The position numbers and the translations under genes were made by a program. 64,000 nt of DNA from Algoriphagus sp. Y33 (lineage in GTDB: Bacteria > Bacteroidota > Bacteroidia > Cytophagales > Cyclobacteriaceae): positions 5,570,001 to 5,634,000 of the forward strand of contig NZ_CP061947.1 of NCBI RefSeq assembly GCF_014838715.1, given 5' to 3'. The notes below the pieces were generated by a model. It saw nothing but the letters and a program-made list of their open reading frames with translations, was not told the origin of the DNA and made no database searches. Of the stretch, positions 55,968 through 64,000 are shown in pieces; the first letter of the stretch is position 1; every line of letters starts with the position of its first letter.

Positions 55968-57119
55968 ATGAATATCCAATCCTACTTTGATCCTGTAGCC
56001 GAATACCTTTGGCAGAAAAAATATCCAAACAATTCATTTTTCAAGCAAATCCACTTTTTCGGAGAAGAATTCCCTGATCTCAAAGGAGTACAAATAGCTC
56101 TCGTGGGGATCAAAGAAAACAGGGGACTAGGAAAGGTAGAGAGTGCAGACAGGGGAAGCAGTGAGATCCGGGAGAAGCTTTACGATCTTAAAAAAGGATT
56201 TGGCGCATATAGAGTGGCAGACCTTGGTGATTTGATTTCCGGAGAGAAATTAAGCGATACTTACCAGCAAATGCAGGAAGTGGGGGATTACCTGATGAAG
56301 CGCCAGATTCTGCCGATATATTTCGGAGGATCGCATGACTTGGACTATGGACAATACTTGTCTTATCAGAAAATGAAAAAACTGGTGAGTCTATTGACCG
56401 TAGATGCCAAATTGGATATGGAAGAAGAAGGGCCACTGGCCGATCAGCATACGCAGGAAATTATTCTTCACCAGCCCAATTTTCTGTTTTCCTCAGCGCA
56501 TTTGGCTTATCAGAGTTTTCTGGTGGATCCATCCCTGATTAATGTGGTCGAAAAGCTCTATTTTGAACATGTGCGTTTGGGAGAATTAAGAAGTGAATTC
56601 AAGGAAGTGGAGCCACTGATCAGAAATGCGGATTTACTGAGCTTTGATCTATGTGCAATTCAGTCTGCTGATGCGCCGGGTGCTGTGAACGCTGAGCCGT
56701 TTGGATTGACAGCAGAAGAGGCTTGTCAGATTTGTTGGTTTGCCGGTACCAATGAAAAACTGAGTTCTATAGGTATTTATGGCTATGAACCCTACTATGA
56801 TGATGCGGCGAACAAGACGGCGAAAGTAGTTTCGGTAATGATCTGGTATTTCTTGGAGGGCTTTTATTCCCGCAAGGACAGTCTTTCGTTCAAGAGCAGT
56901 GATTACATCAAGTACACTGTTTCATTGGATACTAAACCAAGTACGCTTGTTTTCTATAAAAGCAAAAGAAGTGGCAAATGGTGGATGGAAATCCCGCAGA
57001 ACGTGACAGAGAAGTTTGATAGGGTGAGTACGGTTCCTTGCAGCTACGCTGACTATCAAATGGCCCAGAAAGGCGAGATTCCGGAGCGCTGGATCAATGC
57101 TCAAATCAAGATGCTCTGA
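55968..57119 (+). CDS. Arginase/formimidoylglutamase-fold protein with altered metal ligands
   Basis: The start at 55968 (MNIQSYFDPVAEYL) gives 383 residues. The frame to 55881 runs through the nqrF terminator and is rejected. The chain follows the ureohydrolase fold, in which two manganese ions are held by G-G-x-H, D-A-H-x-D and S-x-D-x-D motifs. Here the first is intact (GGSHD, H123). The second reads D146-A-K-L-D150, with Lys in place of His, and the third reads S-F-D227-L-C229, with Cys in place of Asp. Two of six ligands are therefore lost. Relatives with similar changes occur in Bacteroidota. It may be a pseudoenzyme or have different chemistry. Its stop overlaps the cytochrome b5-like start by one base. 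Confidence 0.82.
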   Translation: MNIQSYFDPVAEYLWQKKYPNNSFFKQIHFFGEEFPDLKGVQIALVGIKENRGLGKVESADRGSSEIREKLYDLKKGFGAYRVADLGDLISGEKLSDTYQQMQEVGDYLMKRQILPIYFGGSHDLDYGQYLSYQKMKKLVSLLTVDAKLDMEEEGPLADQHTQEIILHQPNFLFSSAHLAYQSFLVDPSLINVVEKLYFEHVRLGELRSEFKEVEPLIRNADLLSFDLCAIQSADAPGAVNAEPFGLTAEEACQICWFAGTNEKLSSIGIYGYEPYYDDAANKTAKVVSVMIWYFLEGFYSRKDSLSFKSSDYIKYTVSLDTKPSTLVFYKSKRSGKWWMEIPQNVTEKFDRVSTVPCSYADYQMAQKGEIPERWINAQIKML

Positions 57120-57346
57120 TGAAGATATACACAAAGCAGCAGTTGGCATTGCGCAATGGCCAGGACAAACCTGAGATCTGGGTCGCTTTCCAAGGAATAA
57201 TCTATGATGTAAGCGGTTCCAGACTTTGGAAGAAGGGGATGCATTACGAGCACTGGGCAGGGCAGGACCTTACAGATGAGTTGCCTGACGCTCCTCACAC
57301 AGATAAAGTATTTGGTAAATTTCAAGCCATTGGACAATTAGCATAG
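57119..57346 (+). CDS. Small cytochrome b5-like heme-binding protein
   Basis: This is a 75-residue single-domain protein of the cytochrome b5/heme-steroid-binding family. It shows the opening YTKQQLALRNGQDKPEIWVAF, then GIIYDVSGSRLW, and the heme-side motifs GMHYEHWAGQDLT and DAPHTDKVFGKF, which carry two well-placed histidines. It has no signal peptide or membrane anchor, so it should be cytoplasmic. Its ATG overlaps the stop of the arginase-like gene (TGATG), and the sugar kinase gene follows with no gap at all. Such tight packing suggests coupled expression, but the shared task is not clear. Confidence 0.8.
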   Translation: MKIYTKQQLALRNGQDKPEIWVAFQGIIYDVSGSRLWKKGMHYEHWAGQDLTDELPDAPHTDKVFGKFQAIGQLA

Positions 57347-58201
57347 ATGATTTTAATCGCAGATAGTGGATCCAGCAAGACGGACTGGAGAGTGATACAT
57401 GCAGACCGAAGAATTAGCCAACACCGGGGTATGGGGTTTAATCCTTATTATCAAACGGCTGAGGAAATGGCAATTCAAATGCAGGATGATGTCCTTATTA
57501 ATTTGGCTGCTGAAATTGAAGAAATTTTTTTCTATGGAGCCGGTTGCTCCTCTCCTGATAGAAAGAATGAGGTTTCTTCAGCACTTAAGACTGTTTTTCC
57601 ACATGCTAATATCACTGTGGACCATGACCTCAATGCCGCCGCAAGGTCAACATGCGGTCACCAAGCAGGAATTGCTTGTATACTGGGGACAGGATCAAAT
57701 AGCTGTGATTATGACGGCGTACAGATAGTAGACACTCGTCCTTCTCCCGGCTATATTTTTGGAGACGAAGGTGGGGGAGGCTATGTAGGGAGGAAGTTGT
57801 TGAAAGATTTTATCAATGATGAGATTCCTGCCCAGATCAAGCAAGACTTAATTGATAGCTTCAACCTCACCAATATCGCAATCCAAGAGCATGTCTATCA
57901 GAAGCCATTCCCAAATCGATACATGGCTAGTTTTTGTAGATTTATTACCGAGCATAAATCCAATCCATACTGCTACATGCTTTACTATAGTTCCTTTCAG
58001 GACTTCTTTAGGCAGCATGTGATGAAGTATGATGATTATATTAGTAAGCCTGTAAATTTCGTAGGGTCTATTGCATATTACAATAGCGATATTCTTCGTA
58101 AGGCTGCCTCAGATGTGCAGATTAATGTTAATTTGATAATTGAAAGCCCTATTGCAGGATTGACTCTTTATCACAAAGAGGAATTGGAGAATAGAGCATG
58201 A
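57347..58201 (+). CDS. BadF/BadG/BcrA-type ATPase, probable N-acetylglucosamine or muramic acid sugar kinase
   Basis: This 284-residue protein of the actin/hexokinase fold has ADSGSSKTDWRV (phosphate-1) at the start, ILGTGSNSCDYDG (phosphate-2) near residue 112, and GDEGGGGYVGRKLL near residue 134. These match the BadF/BadG family, which includes N-acetylglucosamine kinases. Its neighbour is murQ, 104 bases downstream, which acts on N-acetylmuramic acid 6-phosphate, so a role in peptidoglycan amino-sugar recycling is a reasonable inference. The start codon directly follows the stop of the cytochrome b5-like gene. Confidence 0.82.
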   Translation: MILIADSGSSKTDWRVIHADRRISQHRGMGFNPYYQTAEEMAIQMQDDVLINLAAEIEEIFFYGAGCSSPDRKNEVSSALKTVFPHANITVDHDLNAAARSTCGHQAGIACILGTGSNSCDYDGVQIVDTRPSPGYIFGDEGGGGYVGRKLLKDFINDEIPAQIKQDLIDSFNLTNIAIQEHVYQKPFPNRYMASFCRFITEHKSNPYCYMLYYSSFQDFFRQHVMKYDDYISKPVNFVGSIAYYNSDILRKAASDVQINVNLIIESPIAGLTLYHKEELENRA

Positions 58202-58305
58202 CAAAGGCTACATACACTAGAATGATTATTCGCCATGCGAGATTCTCCCAATCCACCTCGGCGGACGGGACAGGTTATAACCTATGAAAATCAAAATATA
58301 AACAC

Positions 58306-59118
58306 ATGAAAGTAACAGAGAGCACCTCACTTTACGATAATTTGGAGCAAATGGAAGTGTTGGATTTGTTGCAAAACATCAACAGAGAAGATAAGAAAGT
58401 GCCCCTTGCTGTAGAGAAAGTGATTCCCGAAATATGTGCTTTGGTGGAAGAGATCGTTCCTCGGATGGAAAAGGGAGGCAGATTGATCTATATAGGGGCA
58501 GGCACAAGCGGCAGACTTGGTGTACTGGATGCTTCTGAATGTCCGCCAACCTATGGCGTCCCTTTTGATATGGTGCTGGGACTTATAGCCGGGGGAGATA
58601 GGGCGATCAGAAAGGCGGTGGAAAACGCGGAGGATGATCCGGATCAGGCATGGGATGACATTATGGAGCACGGTTTCAATGCCAATGACTCTGTCATAGG
58701 AATAGCGGCTTCGGGCACTACTCCCTATGTGATCGGTGGAGTGAAATCAGCACGTGAAAAAGGCCTTCTGACAGGAAGCATCACCTGTAATCCTGACTCT
58801 CCGCTTTCCAGGGAAGTTGACCATCCGATTGAAGCAGTGGTGGGACCGGAATTCATTACCGGAAGCACGCGAATGAAAGCAGGGACAGCGCAGAAGCTTA
58901 TTCTCAATATGATTTCCACGACTGTGATGATCAAGCTCGGAAAGGTAAAAGGAAATAAAATGGTGGATATGCAACTTTCTAATGCCAAATTGGTGCAGCG
59001 CGGAACCAAAATGATTATGGAAGCTACTGGACTTGATGAGGAAACGGCTAATCAACTTTTGCTGAGCGAGGGATCTGTACGGAAGGCGACAGAGTATTTC
59101 TATAAAAATCTGAACTAG
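58306..59118 (+). CDS. murQ: N-acetylmuramic acid 6-phosphate etherase
   Basis: MurQ cleaves the lactyl ether of N-acetylmuramic acid 6-phosphate to give N-acetylglucosamine 6-phosphate in cell-wall recycling. The 270-residue protein has the SIS fold with GRLIYIGAGTSGRLGVLDASE near residue 64, PPTYGVPFDMVLGLIAGGD, and FITGSTRMKAGTAQKLILN near residue 185. The catalytic glutamates lie in the VLDASECPPTYG and AVENAEDD regions of the family. The length is slightly under the roughly 300 residues of E. coli MurQ, as the C-terminal helical part is short. Confidence 0.95.
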   Translation: MKVTESTSLYDNLEQMEVLDLLQNINREDKKVPLAVEKVIPEICALVEEIVPRMEKGGRLIYIGAGTSGRLGVLDASECPPTYGVPFDMVLGLIAGGDRAIRKAVENAEDDPDQAWDDIMEHGFNANDSVIGIAASGTTPYVIGGVKSAREKGLLTGSITCNPDSPLSREVDHPIEAVVGPEFITGSTRMKAGTAQKLILNMISTTVMIKLGKVKGNKMVDMQLSNAKLVQRGTKMIMEATGLDEETANQLLLSEGSVRKATEYFYKNLN

Positions 59119-59298
59119 AGTTTACCTAAATCTGCCGGGTTTCTATCAGCGGAACCTGATATACTATTCGGTTTGCAAGATTTTTTTAAAAAAACCTGGC
59201 AGGTTTCTCAGTAACTTTTACAGTGGCCCATGTTCGTGTCTCCTAATTGAAAAAACATTATTTTTCTATTGGATGATTAGAAATCCCCAGATAGACTG

Positions 59299-59306
59299 TA
59301 TCTTTG
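59299..59306 (+). promoter_or_regulatory. Candidate -7 promoter box for the RluB-like gene
   Basis: TATCTTTG matches TAnnTTTG and lies 72 bases before the ATG at 59379. The nearest -33-like TTG (59269-59271) is 27 bases away, too far. Confidence 0.45.
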
Positions 59307-59378
59307 CAGCCCAATTAAGGGATTGATATCCAATTGCTTAATTATACACAATCAATCCAGCAGTGATGCTGCAATTCT

Positions 59379-60695
59379 ATGAAAGATAACAATTCAAAAA
59401 AGCCGTTTTTCGGCAAAGGAAAAAAAGACTCCAGCTATTCTAAATCAGAAGGCTACAAAGGAAAGTCTGATGGATTCAAAAAATCCAAAGACTCCGGTTT
59501 TTCAAAGTCCGGTCCGGCAAAGAAATCATTTGGACAAAGAGAGGATGATTTTTCTGACTTCAGCAAAAAACCAAGACCCAAGAAAGAAGGATTTAAAAAT
59601 CTTGGAGAAAAAAAATTCGGCTCAAAGGGGCCTTTTGGAAATAAAAAAGAACAAGGTTCGGACTTCTCCGACAAGAAGGACTTTGGTTCACCGAAAAAGC
59701 AATTTTTTGCCAAAAAGGATGAGGCAGAAGGACCAAAGCCTTATCAAAGAGATGCGAAATCCGCCAAGCCTGAATCTTCCGAAAAGACAGGCGGACTTAT
59801 TTACAAAGGACGCGGCCGGGACCAAAAGCCGGTTTTTGCCGAAGGCAAGCCTACCTACAAGTCTGATAAGAAAGAGACAAGAGGATTTGGCAAAAAGCGC
59901 TTTGTAGATCAGGACGCCAATGTAGAAAGACCGGATTATAATTTTGATTCCCTTCCCCAGAAGAAGAAAAAGCTGGAGAATGAGGATAATCTGATTCGTT
60001 TGAATAAATACATCGCCAATTCCGGTATATGCAGTAGAAGAGAGGCGGATGCACTGATCAGCCAAGGGCTGGTCACGCTGAATGGAGAAATCTGCACTGA
60101 GCTAGGTCGCAAAGTAAAGAGAACTGACCGGGTAGTATATCAGGGAAGGAAAATCAATCCTGAAAAGCCTGTGTATGTATTGCTAAATAAACCAAAGGAC
60201 TTTATCACCACCACTGATGATCCCATGGACCGTAAGACAGTGATGAACCTTGTTGGGAATGCCTGTGAGGAGCGGATTTTTCCTGTGGGGCGATTGGATA
60301 GAAATACAACCGGTTTGCTATTGTTCACCAACGATGGTGAATTGGCAGCTAAGCTTTCCCATCCTTCCAATGAGATCAAGAAGATCTATCAGGTGACCTT
60401 GGATAAGCCGCTTACCAAGAAGGACGAAGAGGCTATCATCGAGGGTTTGACATTGGAAGACGGCAAAGCGGATGTGGATGATATGCAGGTACTGTCACTG
60501 GATAGGACTATACTTGGCCTGGAGATTCACATAGGAAGAAACAGGATCGTTCGAAGAATCTTTGCCCATCTGGGCTATGACGTGACCGCACTTGACCGTG
60601 TGGTCTTTGCAGGATTGGATAAAAAAGATCTGAAACGGGGCCACTACCGCTTCCTATCAGAGCAGGAAGTGATCCGGTTGAAGTTCTTTATATAG
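59379..60695 (+). CDS. rluB: RluB/RsuA-family pseudouridine synthase with long basic N-terminal tail
   Basis: This enzyme makes a pseudouridine in 23S rRNA, or less likely 16S. The 438-residue protein starts with about 195 residues of low-complexity sequence rich in Lys, Ser, Phe, Gly and Asp (repeats such as KKSFG and FGSKGPFG), probably disordered and RNA-binding. An S4 domain follows (about 205-250, LIRLNKYIANSGICSRREAD) and then the catalytic domain with GRLDRNTTGLLLFTNDGELA near residue 306. The catalytic residue is the Asp of GRLDRNT. The closing RNRIVRRIFAHLGYDV block fits RluB. Such tails are common on Bacteroidota RluB proteins. A terminator follows at once. Confidence 0.92.
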   Translation: MKDNNSKKPFFGKGKKDSSYSKSEGYKGKSDGFKKSKDSGFSKSGPAKKSFGQREDDFSDFSKKPRPKKEGFKNLGEKKFGSKGPFGNKKEQGSDFSDKKDFGSPKKQFFAKKDEAEGPKPYQRDAKSAKPESSEKTGGLIYKGRGRDQKPVFAEGKPTYKSDKKETRGFGKKRFVDQDANVERPDYNFDSLPQKKKKLENEDNLIRLNKYIANSGICSRREADALISQGLVTLNGEICTELGRKVKRTDRVVYQGRKINPEKPVYVLLNKPKDFITTTDDPMDRKTVMNLVGNACEERIFPVGRLDRNTTGLLLFTNDGELAAKLSHPSNEIKKIYQVTLDKPLTKKDEEAIIEGLTLEDGKADVDDMQVLSLDRTILGLEIHIGRNRIVRRIFAHLGYDVTALDRVVFAGLDKKDLKRGHYRFLSEQEVIRLKFFI

Positions 60696-60697
60696 TA

Positions 60698-60726
60698 GTA
60701 AAAGCTCCTGATTTGGGAGCTTTTTT
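60698..60726 (+). terminator. Intrinsic terminator after the RluB-like gene
   Basis: AAAAGCTCC and GGAGCTTTT pair around TGATTTG with a following T tract, a few bases past the stop codon. Confidence 0.88.
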
Positions 60727-60934
60727 CATTTAGTAACCGCTAAGTTACCATGTTGTCCTGCTTCTCCGGAAGCTGGATTCGCATCACTAAATCTGGCCTC
60801 TATTTGGATTCTCCAGACTGCTAACCTTCGAGGTTCCCCAAACCTCGAAGATTTTGAATTTTCAACGACTTCAGACACTGGAAAGGGTAATAAATCAATA
60901 ACTATCTTTGGTGGAGTCAATAGAATCAAAAAAA

Positions 60935-61789
60935 ATGCCCCCAAAGAAAAAATCCATCCCTGTACATTCCCTCCCTGATAAATATAAAGGAGGAATTGTC
61001 GTGGGGAGAATGTCTGCGAGCAATTTACCATTGGAAGAGGCAAGCCATTCTCACAGGCACGATTTTCATTTTTTTATTATACAGGAAAAAGGCACCACAG
61101 CTTTTGAAATTGATTTCAAAAAACACATCATTAAAGGATCAGCTGTACTATACATTCATCCAAATCAGGTACATCGATTTTTAAAAACCAAAGGAGCCGA
61201 GTACTTCGGCTTACTGATCAACAACGAAAGTCTAAATGCAGAATATCTGAACTTACTGGAAGAGATCGTACCTGCTGAACCATTAGCTATCCAAGGTGGC
61301 CGCTTGTCGATAATTATCGATACAGCAGTACTATGTATAAAAGCAGTAGAACGAAAACCGGACAGCATATACCATGCTTTACTGAAAGACACCTGTAATG
61401 CATTGGTAGCTTTGATCCTTTCCCATTATTTGGAAAATGTAAAGCCTGCGGAAAAATTTTCACGCTTTGAAACAGTTACAAAGGCATTTAAAACTTCGCT
61501 GGAGCATAACTTTACCTATCTGAAACGACCGTCCGAATACGCTAAACTCTTAAATATATCTTCGCCCTATTTGAATGAATGTGTTAAAAACGCAACAGGG
61601 AATACCGTTTCGCACCTTATACAGCACCGTGTTATATTGGAAGCAAAGCGCTTGCTTTATCATTCCAACAAATCGGTAAAAGAAATCGCAGCAGAACTAG
61701 GCTACGATGATTACCCCTATTTTTCACGTCTTTTTACGAAAGTGGTCGGAATGACGGCAATCACCTTTCGGAACAAAAACCTCGATTAG
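60935..61789 (+). CDS. AraC-family transcriptional regulator
   Basis: The ATG at 60935 gives 284 residues. The frame to 60908 uses a TTG and adds nothing. The N-terminal half is a cupin-like sensor domain (about 20-120), with SHSHRHDFHFFIIQEKGTTAF near residue 38 and YIHPNQVHRF. The C-terminal half (about 180-284) carries two helix-turn-helix motifs, ending SVKEIAAELGYDDYPYFSRLF and TKVVGMTAITFRNKN. It probably regulates the flavoprotein and metal exporter genes that follow 78 bases downstream on the same strand. The inducer is unknown; the paired histidines in SHSHRHDFH may be a metal or ligand site. Confidence 0.9.
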   Translation: MPPKKKSIPVHSLPDKYKGGIVVGRMSASNLPLEEASHSHRHDFHFFIIQEKGTTAFEIDFKKHIIKGSAVLYIHPNQVHRFLKTKGAEYFGLLINNESLNAEYLNLLEEIVPAEPLAIQGGRLSIIIDTAVLCIKAVERKPDSIYHALLKDTCNALVALILSHYLENVKPAEKFSRFETVTKAFKTSLEHNFTYLKRPSEYAKLLNISSPYLNECVKNATGNTVSHLIQHRVILEAKRLLYHSNKSVKEIAAELGYDDYPYFSRLFTKVVGMTAITFRNKNLD

Positions 61790-61867
61790 TCCAATAGCTA
61801 CGTTGTTTAAGTATTTCCTCTACTAGGAATCCATAGTTCCTTTGCGATGAATTAATCAGTACAGGCA

Positions 61868-62578
61868 ATGATTTCAAGCATACCAAAATGGGTGGGGAAT
61901 TTATTCGAGGGAGCGCTTCGCCCCAACGTGAAGGTTGTAGAGACCTCTTATATAAGCCGGCGCATAAAGCTGGTACGTTTTCAGGGGGATATCGCAAAGA
62001 TGGATTTCCAGATAGGATACGCAAATGTGATCCGTGTAAGTGAAACAGAGCTAAGAAACTACACGGCAGCGCATTACGACAAGAATATGGGTGTTTTGGA
62101 CATTCTTTTCCATATTCATGGAAATGGTGTTGGCAGTGAATACATAGACACCTTAGCGGTAAATGACGAAGTGTATATCAGTCCACCCAGAGGGAAAAGG
62201 TTATTCAGTCCAGAGATTAGGCAGCAAGTGTTTTTCGGAGACGAAACTTCTATCGGGCTAGCCTGTTCCGCCCTCCCCATCCTAAAGAAAAGTAAGCATC
62301 AATATCATTTCTTCTTTGAGCTGGGGGATGAAAATAGAAACGTCCCACACCTTTTGGGGATAGATAACGTCACTGTTTTTTCAAAAAAGGAAACTTTCAG
62401 AAATGAACAATGGGTAAGTGACTTATCAATTTTCAAAACTCTTGATCGGAAGCAGGCAAGCTTTGTTTTGACCGGCAATGTAAAATCCGTCCAAACTTTC
62501 AGAAAAGTATTGAAAGAAAAGACCGTCGGAAAAATACGTGCTCAAGGCTATTGGCTTGAAGGTAAGAAAGGATTGTAA
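61868..62578 (+). CDS. Siderophore-interacting (FAD-binding 9) flavoprotein
   Basis: This protein of 236 residues resembles ViuB/SIP proteins, which release iron from siderophores in the cytoplasm by flavin-dependent reduction. The FAD-binding motif R-x-Y-T is present as RNYTAAHYD near residue 58, followed by MGVLDILFHIHGNGVGSEYI and VYISPPRGKRLF. The NAD(P)H-side region has FFGDETSIGLACSALPIL near residue 122, including G-D-E-T-S-I, typical of the family. The usual second arginine after R-x-Y-T is not present. It is cytoplasmic, with no signal peptide. A CDF exporter gene follows 17 bases downstream, so the pair is an operon likely devoted to metal balance. Confidence 0.82.
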   Translation: MISSIPKWVGNLFEGALRPNVKVVETSYISRRIKLVRFQGDIAKMDFQIGYANVIRVSETELRNYTAAHYDKNMGVLDILFHIHGNGVGSEYIDTLAVNDEVYISPPRGKRLFSPEIRQQVFFGDETSIGLACSALPILKKSKHQYHFFFELGDENRNVPHLLGIDNVTVFSKKETFRNEQWVSDLSIFKTLDRKQASFVLTGNVKSVQTFRKVLKEKTVGKIRAQGYWLEGKKGL

Positions 62579-62595
62579 ATTAAAAATCAAATAAA

Positions 62596-63513
62596 ATGTC
62601 ACATTCACATAACCACTCGGATAGGAAGGGCCTATCATTAGCCTTTTGGCTTAATGTTTTGTTTTCAATAGTCGAAGTTGTTGGGGGAATCTTGACCAAC
62701 TCAACCGCTATTCTTGCGGATGCATTTCACGATTTTGCGGATGCTATAGCTATTGGCCTGGCAGTGCTGTTGGAAAAGCTTTCGGGGAAAAAACGCACGC
62801 CTAAATTCTCTTATGGGTACAAAAGATTCTCACTACTGTCGGCCATCGGTATGTCGCTGTTTTTATTGATAGGTGCTGTGTTTATGTGCACCAGTGCTTA
62901 TCATTCTTTTATCAATCCTCAAATAGTAGATGGAAAGGGGATGTTATTTCTGGCGGTTTTGGGTATTGCCGTTAATGGCTTTGCCTTTTTGAGAATTAAA
63001 AATTCAAATGGACATTCCCATCATCACGGACACAGCCATTCACACGATGCTGATTTTAACAAAAAAGCAATAATGCTACACTTGTTGGAAGATGTTTTAG
63101 GCTGGGTAGCGGTCTTGATTGGAGCCGTCGTGATTTATTTTACAGGTTGGTATTGGATAGATGGTGTGCTGGCTATCGCAATCGGGATTTTCATAGGATA
63201 CAATGCAACTAAAAACCTGATTTCCACAATGGGAATTTTGATGCAATCCGTTCCCGATAACGTGGATGTAGCCCGGCTTTCCGACGAATTGCTACAGATT
63301 CCCCGTATCGAAAATATCCATGACCTGCATATTTGGACATTGGAAGGTGACTACAATATCGGCTCGCTACATGCTGTTGTTAATGCGATAGACCAAAATG
63401 GAGAAGTAGCTGTTCTTCCGTCTATTTTGCAAGTAATGGCTAAATACAAAGTCCAGCATCCGACTGTACAGATCGAAACAACGATGAACGATTGTAGATT
63501 TGTAAGTTGCTAA
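62596..63513 (+). CDS. Cation diffusion facilitator metal exporter
   Basis: This inner-membrane antiporter of 305 residues exports divalent metal such as zinc, cobalt or iron. The N-terminus is His-rich (MSHSHNHSD). The metal-site motif of membrane segment 2 is H45-D-F-A-D49 (ADAFHDFADA), and segment 5 has LHLLED, also H-x-x-x-D, giving the usual Zn-type ligands. A His-rich loop with alternating HSHHHGHSHSHD lies between segments 4 and 5 near residues 137-148. A C-terminal cytoplasmic domain (about 215-300) has NIHDLHIWTLEGD. Two His-x-x-x-Asp sites favour zinc, but SIP and AraC neighbours leave iron possible. Confidence 0.93.
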   Translation: MSHSHNHSDRKGLSLAFWLNVLFSIVEVVGGILTNSTAILADAFHDFADAIAIGLAVLLEKLSGKKRTPKFSYGYKRFSLLSAIGMSLFLLIGAVFMCTSAYHSFINPQIVDGKGMLFLAVLGIAVNGFAFLRIKNSNGHSHHHGHSHSHDADFNKKAIMLHLLEDVLGWVAVLIGAVVIYFTGWYWIDGVLAIAIGIFIGYNATKNLISTMGILMQSVPDNVDVARLSDELLQIPRIENIHDLHIWTLEGDYNIGSLHAVVNAIDQNGEVAVLPSILQVMAKYKVQHPTVQIETTMNDCRFVSC

Positions 63514-63659
63514 ACAAAAGGAAAACAACCGAAGGCGCTAACAATCCGGATGTTATCCTATGTTATCCATCCTCTGGAATTAGTATTCCCTGTGCGGGAT
63601 AATAAGCAGCCAAGGAAGGGAGTATGTTTTCGTAACGAAGCCTAATACATAACCCGAAA

Positions 63660-64000
63660 TTAATTTCTCTTCCTAAACTCAGTAGGAGTGACTCCGCAAT
63701 ATTTTTTGAACTGTCTACAGAAATGGCTTTCATCGGTAAAACTGAACTCATGGGCAATTTCTGATAGGGTAAGCTTGCTATAGGTAAGTCTGGCTTCAAT
63801 CAGTCCGAATTTATAATTTGTAATGTACTGTTTGATGGATTCACCAACTTGTTTCTTGAAAAAAATACTGATGTAATTTGGTGCCATGTTAAATTTCTCT
63901 GCCAACACTTCGATTCTCAGCTTTGAAGGGGAATAGATATTTTTCTTTACATACAATAAGATAGACTCAACAGAATCGGAATAGGACAAAATCTGACCTG
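63660..64000 (-). CDS. AraC-family regulator, C-terminal part (cut by right edge)
   Basis: About 113 codons are visible, all in the DNA-binding domain. They include AEKFNMAPNYISIFFKKQVG (first helix-turn-helix), TLSEIAHEFSFTDESHFCRQF and the final GVTPTEFRKRN. The frame is open to the window edge, so the sensor domain lies outside. It converges on the CDF exporter gene. It may belong to a neighbouring cluster rather than to this module. Confidence 0.85.
   Translation of the reverse strand, partial: GQILSYSDSVESILLYVKKNIYSPSKLRIEVLAEKFNMAPNYISIFFKKQVGESIKQYITNYKFGLIEARLTYSKLTLSEIAHEFSFTDESHFCRQFKKYCGVTPTEFRKRN

Noticed and set aside
58237..58275. GC-rich stretch CCACCTCGGCGGACGGGACA as a dispersed repeat
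   Set aside because: It looks like an intergenic repeat fragment, but no second copy was found in the window, so it is not listed as a feature.
1..64000. CRISPR array, prophage or transposase gene
   Set aside because: No regularly spaced repeats, phage structural genes or transposase motifs were seen anywhere in the window.

Overview
The window looks like chromosomal DNA of a Bacteroidota bacterium, most likely a member of the Cytophagales close to Cyclobacteriaceae/Algoriphagus. This is inferred from gene content and style. There is a SusC/SusD pair with an ECF sigma factor and a FecR anti-sigma factor, and another TonB-dependent receptor. Rho has a long P/E/K-rich insert, AccD has lost its zinc ribbon, and several promoters match the Bacteroidota -7 box TAnnTTTG. 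No prophage, transposase, CRISPR array or rRNA was seen. Species cannot be named from sequence alone.

Layout. 1-6461: the edge of a probable secreted-protein gene (-), a DUF4105 membrane protein, uvrB, an AlbA_2-domain protein converging on a PLP desulfhydrase/deaminase-like enzyme, and an RluD-type pseudouridine synthase. 6462-7567: a gene-poor stretch holding two tRNA-like genes with a Leu-like class II body, an Asp-like GUC anticodon arm and very long variable arms, each followed by its own terminator. 7568-14928: a 1451-residue AsmA-like protein, then rho and recO on the minus strand. 15146-18517: tdk and an adrenodoxin-type ferredoxin (-), a conserved protein of unknown function, and a two-gene operon of a Pycsar-effector-like membrane protein and an HD hydrolase. 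18514-23973: the mreB-mreC-mreD-mrdA-rodA elongation operon (-). 24289-29280: rimP-nusA-infB, divergent from mreB, plus a small membrane protein.

29405-40859 is an accessory region. It holds a three-gene operon of two outer-membrane barrels flanking a lipoprotein with a complete vanadium-haloperoxidase motif. A 161-bp MITE-like inverted-repeat element follows. Then comes a tight six-gene operon: DUF3179, AhpD-like, TonB receptor, MFS, AhpD-like, AhpD-like. 40896-53211 (all -) holds cstA, two paralogous secreted FAD oxidoreductases, SusD, SusC, FecR and an ECF sigma factor. This resembles a polysaccharide-utilisation locus but has no glycoside hydrolase in view.

53605-60695 returns to housekeeping genes: accD, an isolated nqrF, and a coupled run of an arginase-fold protein with altered metal ligands, a cytochrome b5-like protein and a BadF-type sugar kinase. 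murQ and an RluB-type pseudouridine synthase follow. 60935-64000 holds an AraC regulator, a siderophore-interacting flavoprotein, a CDF metal exporter and the edge of a second AraC regulator (-), which looks like a small metal-homeostasis module.

The most unusual items are the two chimeric tRNA-like genes at 6768-7486. Next are the PycTM-like/HD operon without a cyclase, the triple-AhpD operon, the haloperoxidase-like operon and the metal-ligand-deficient arginase homologue.
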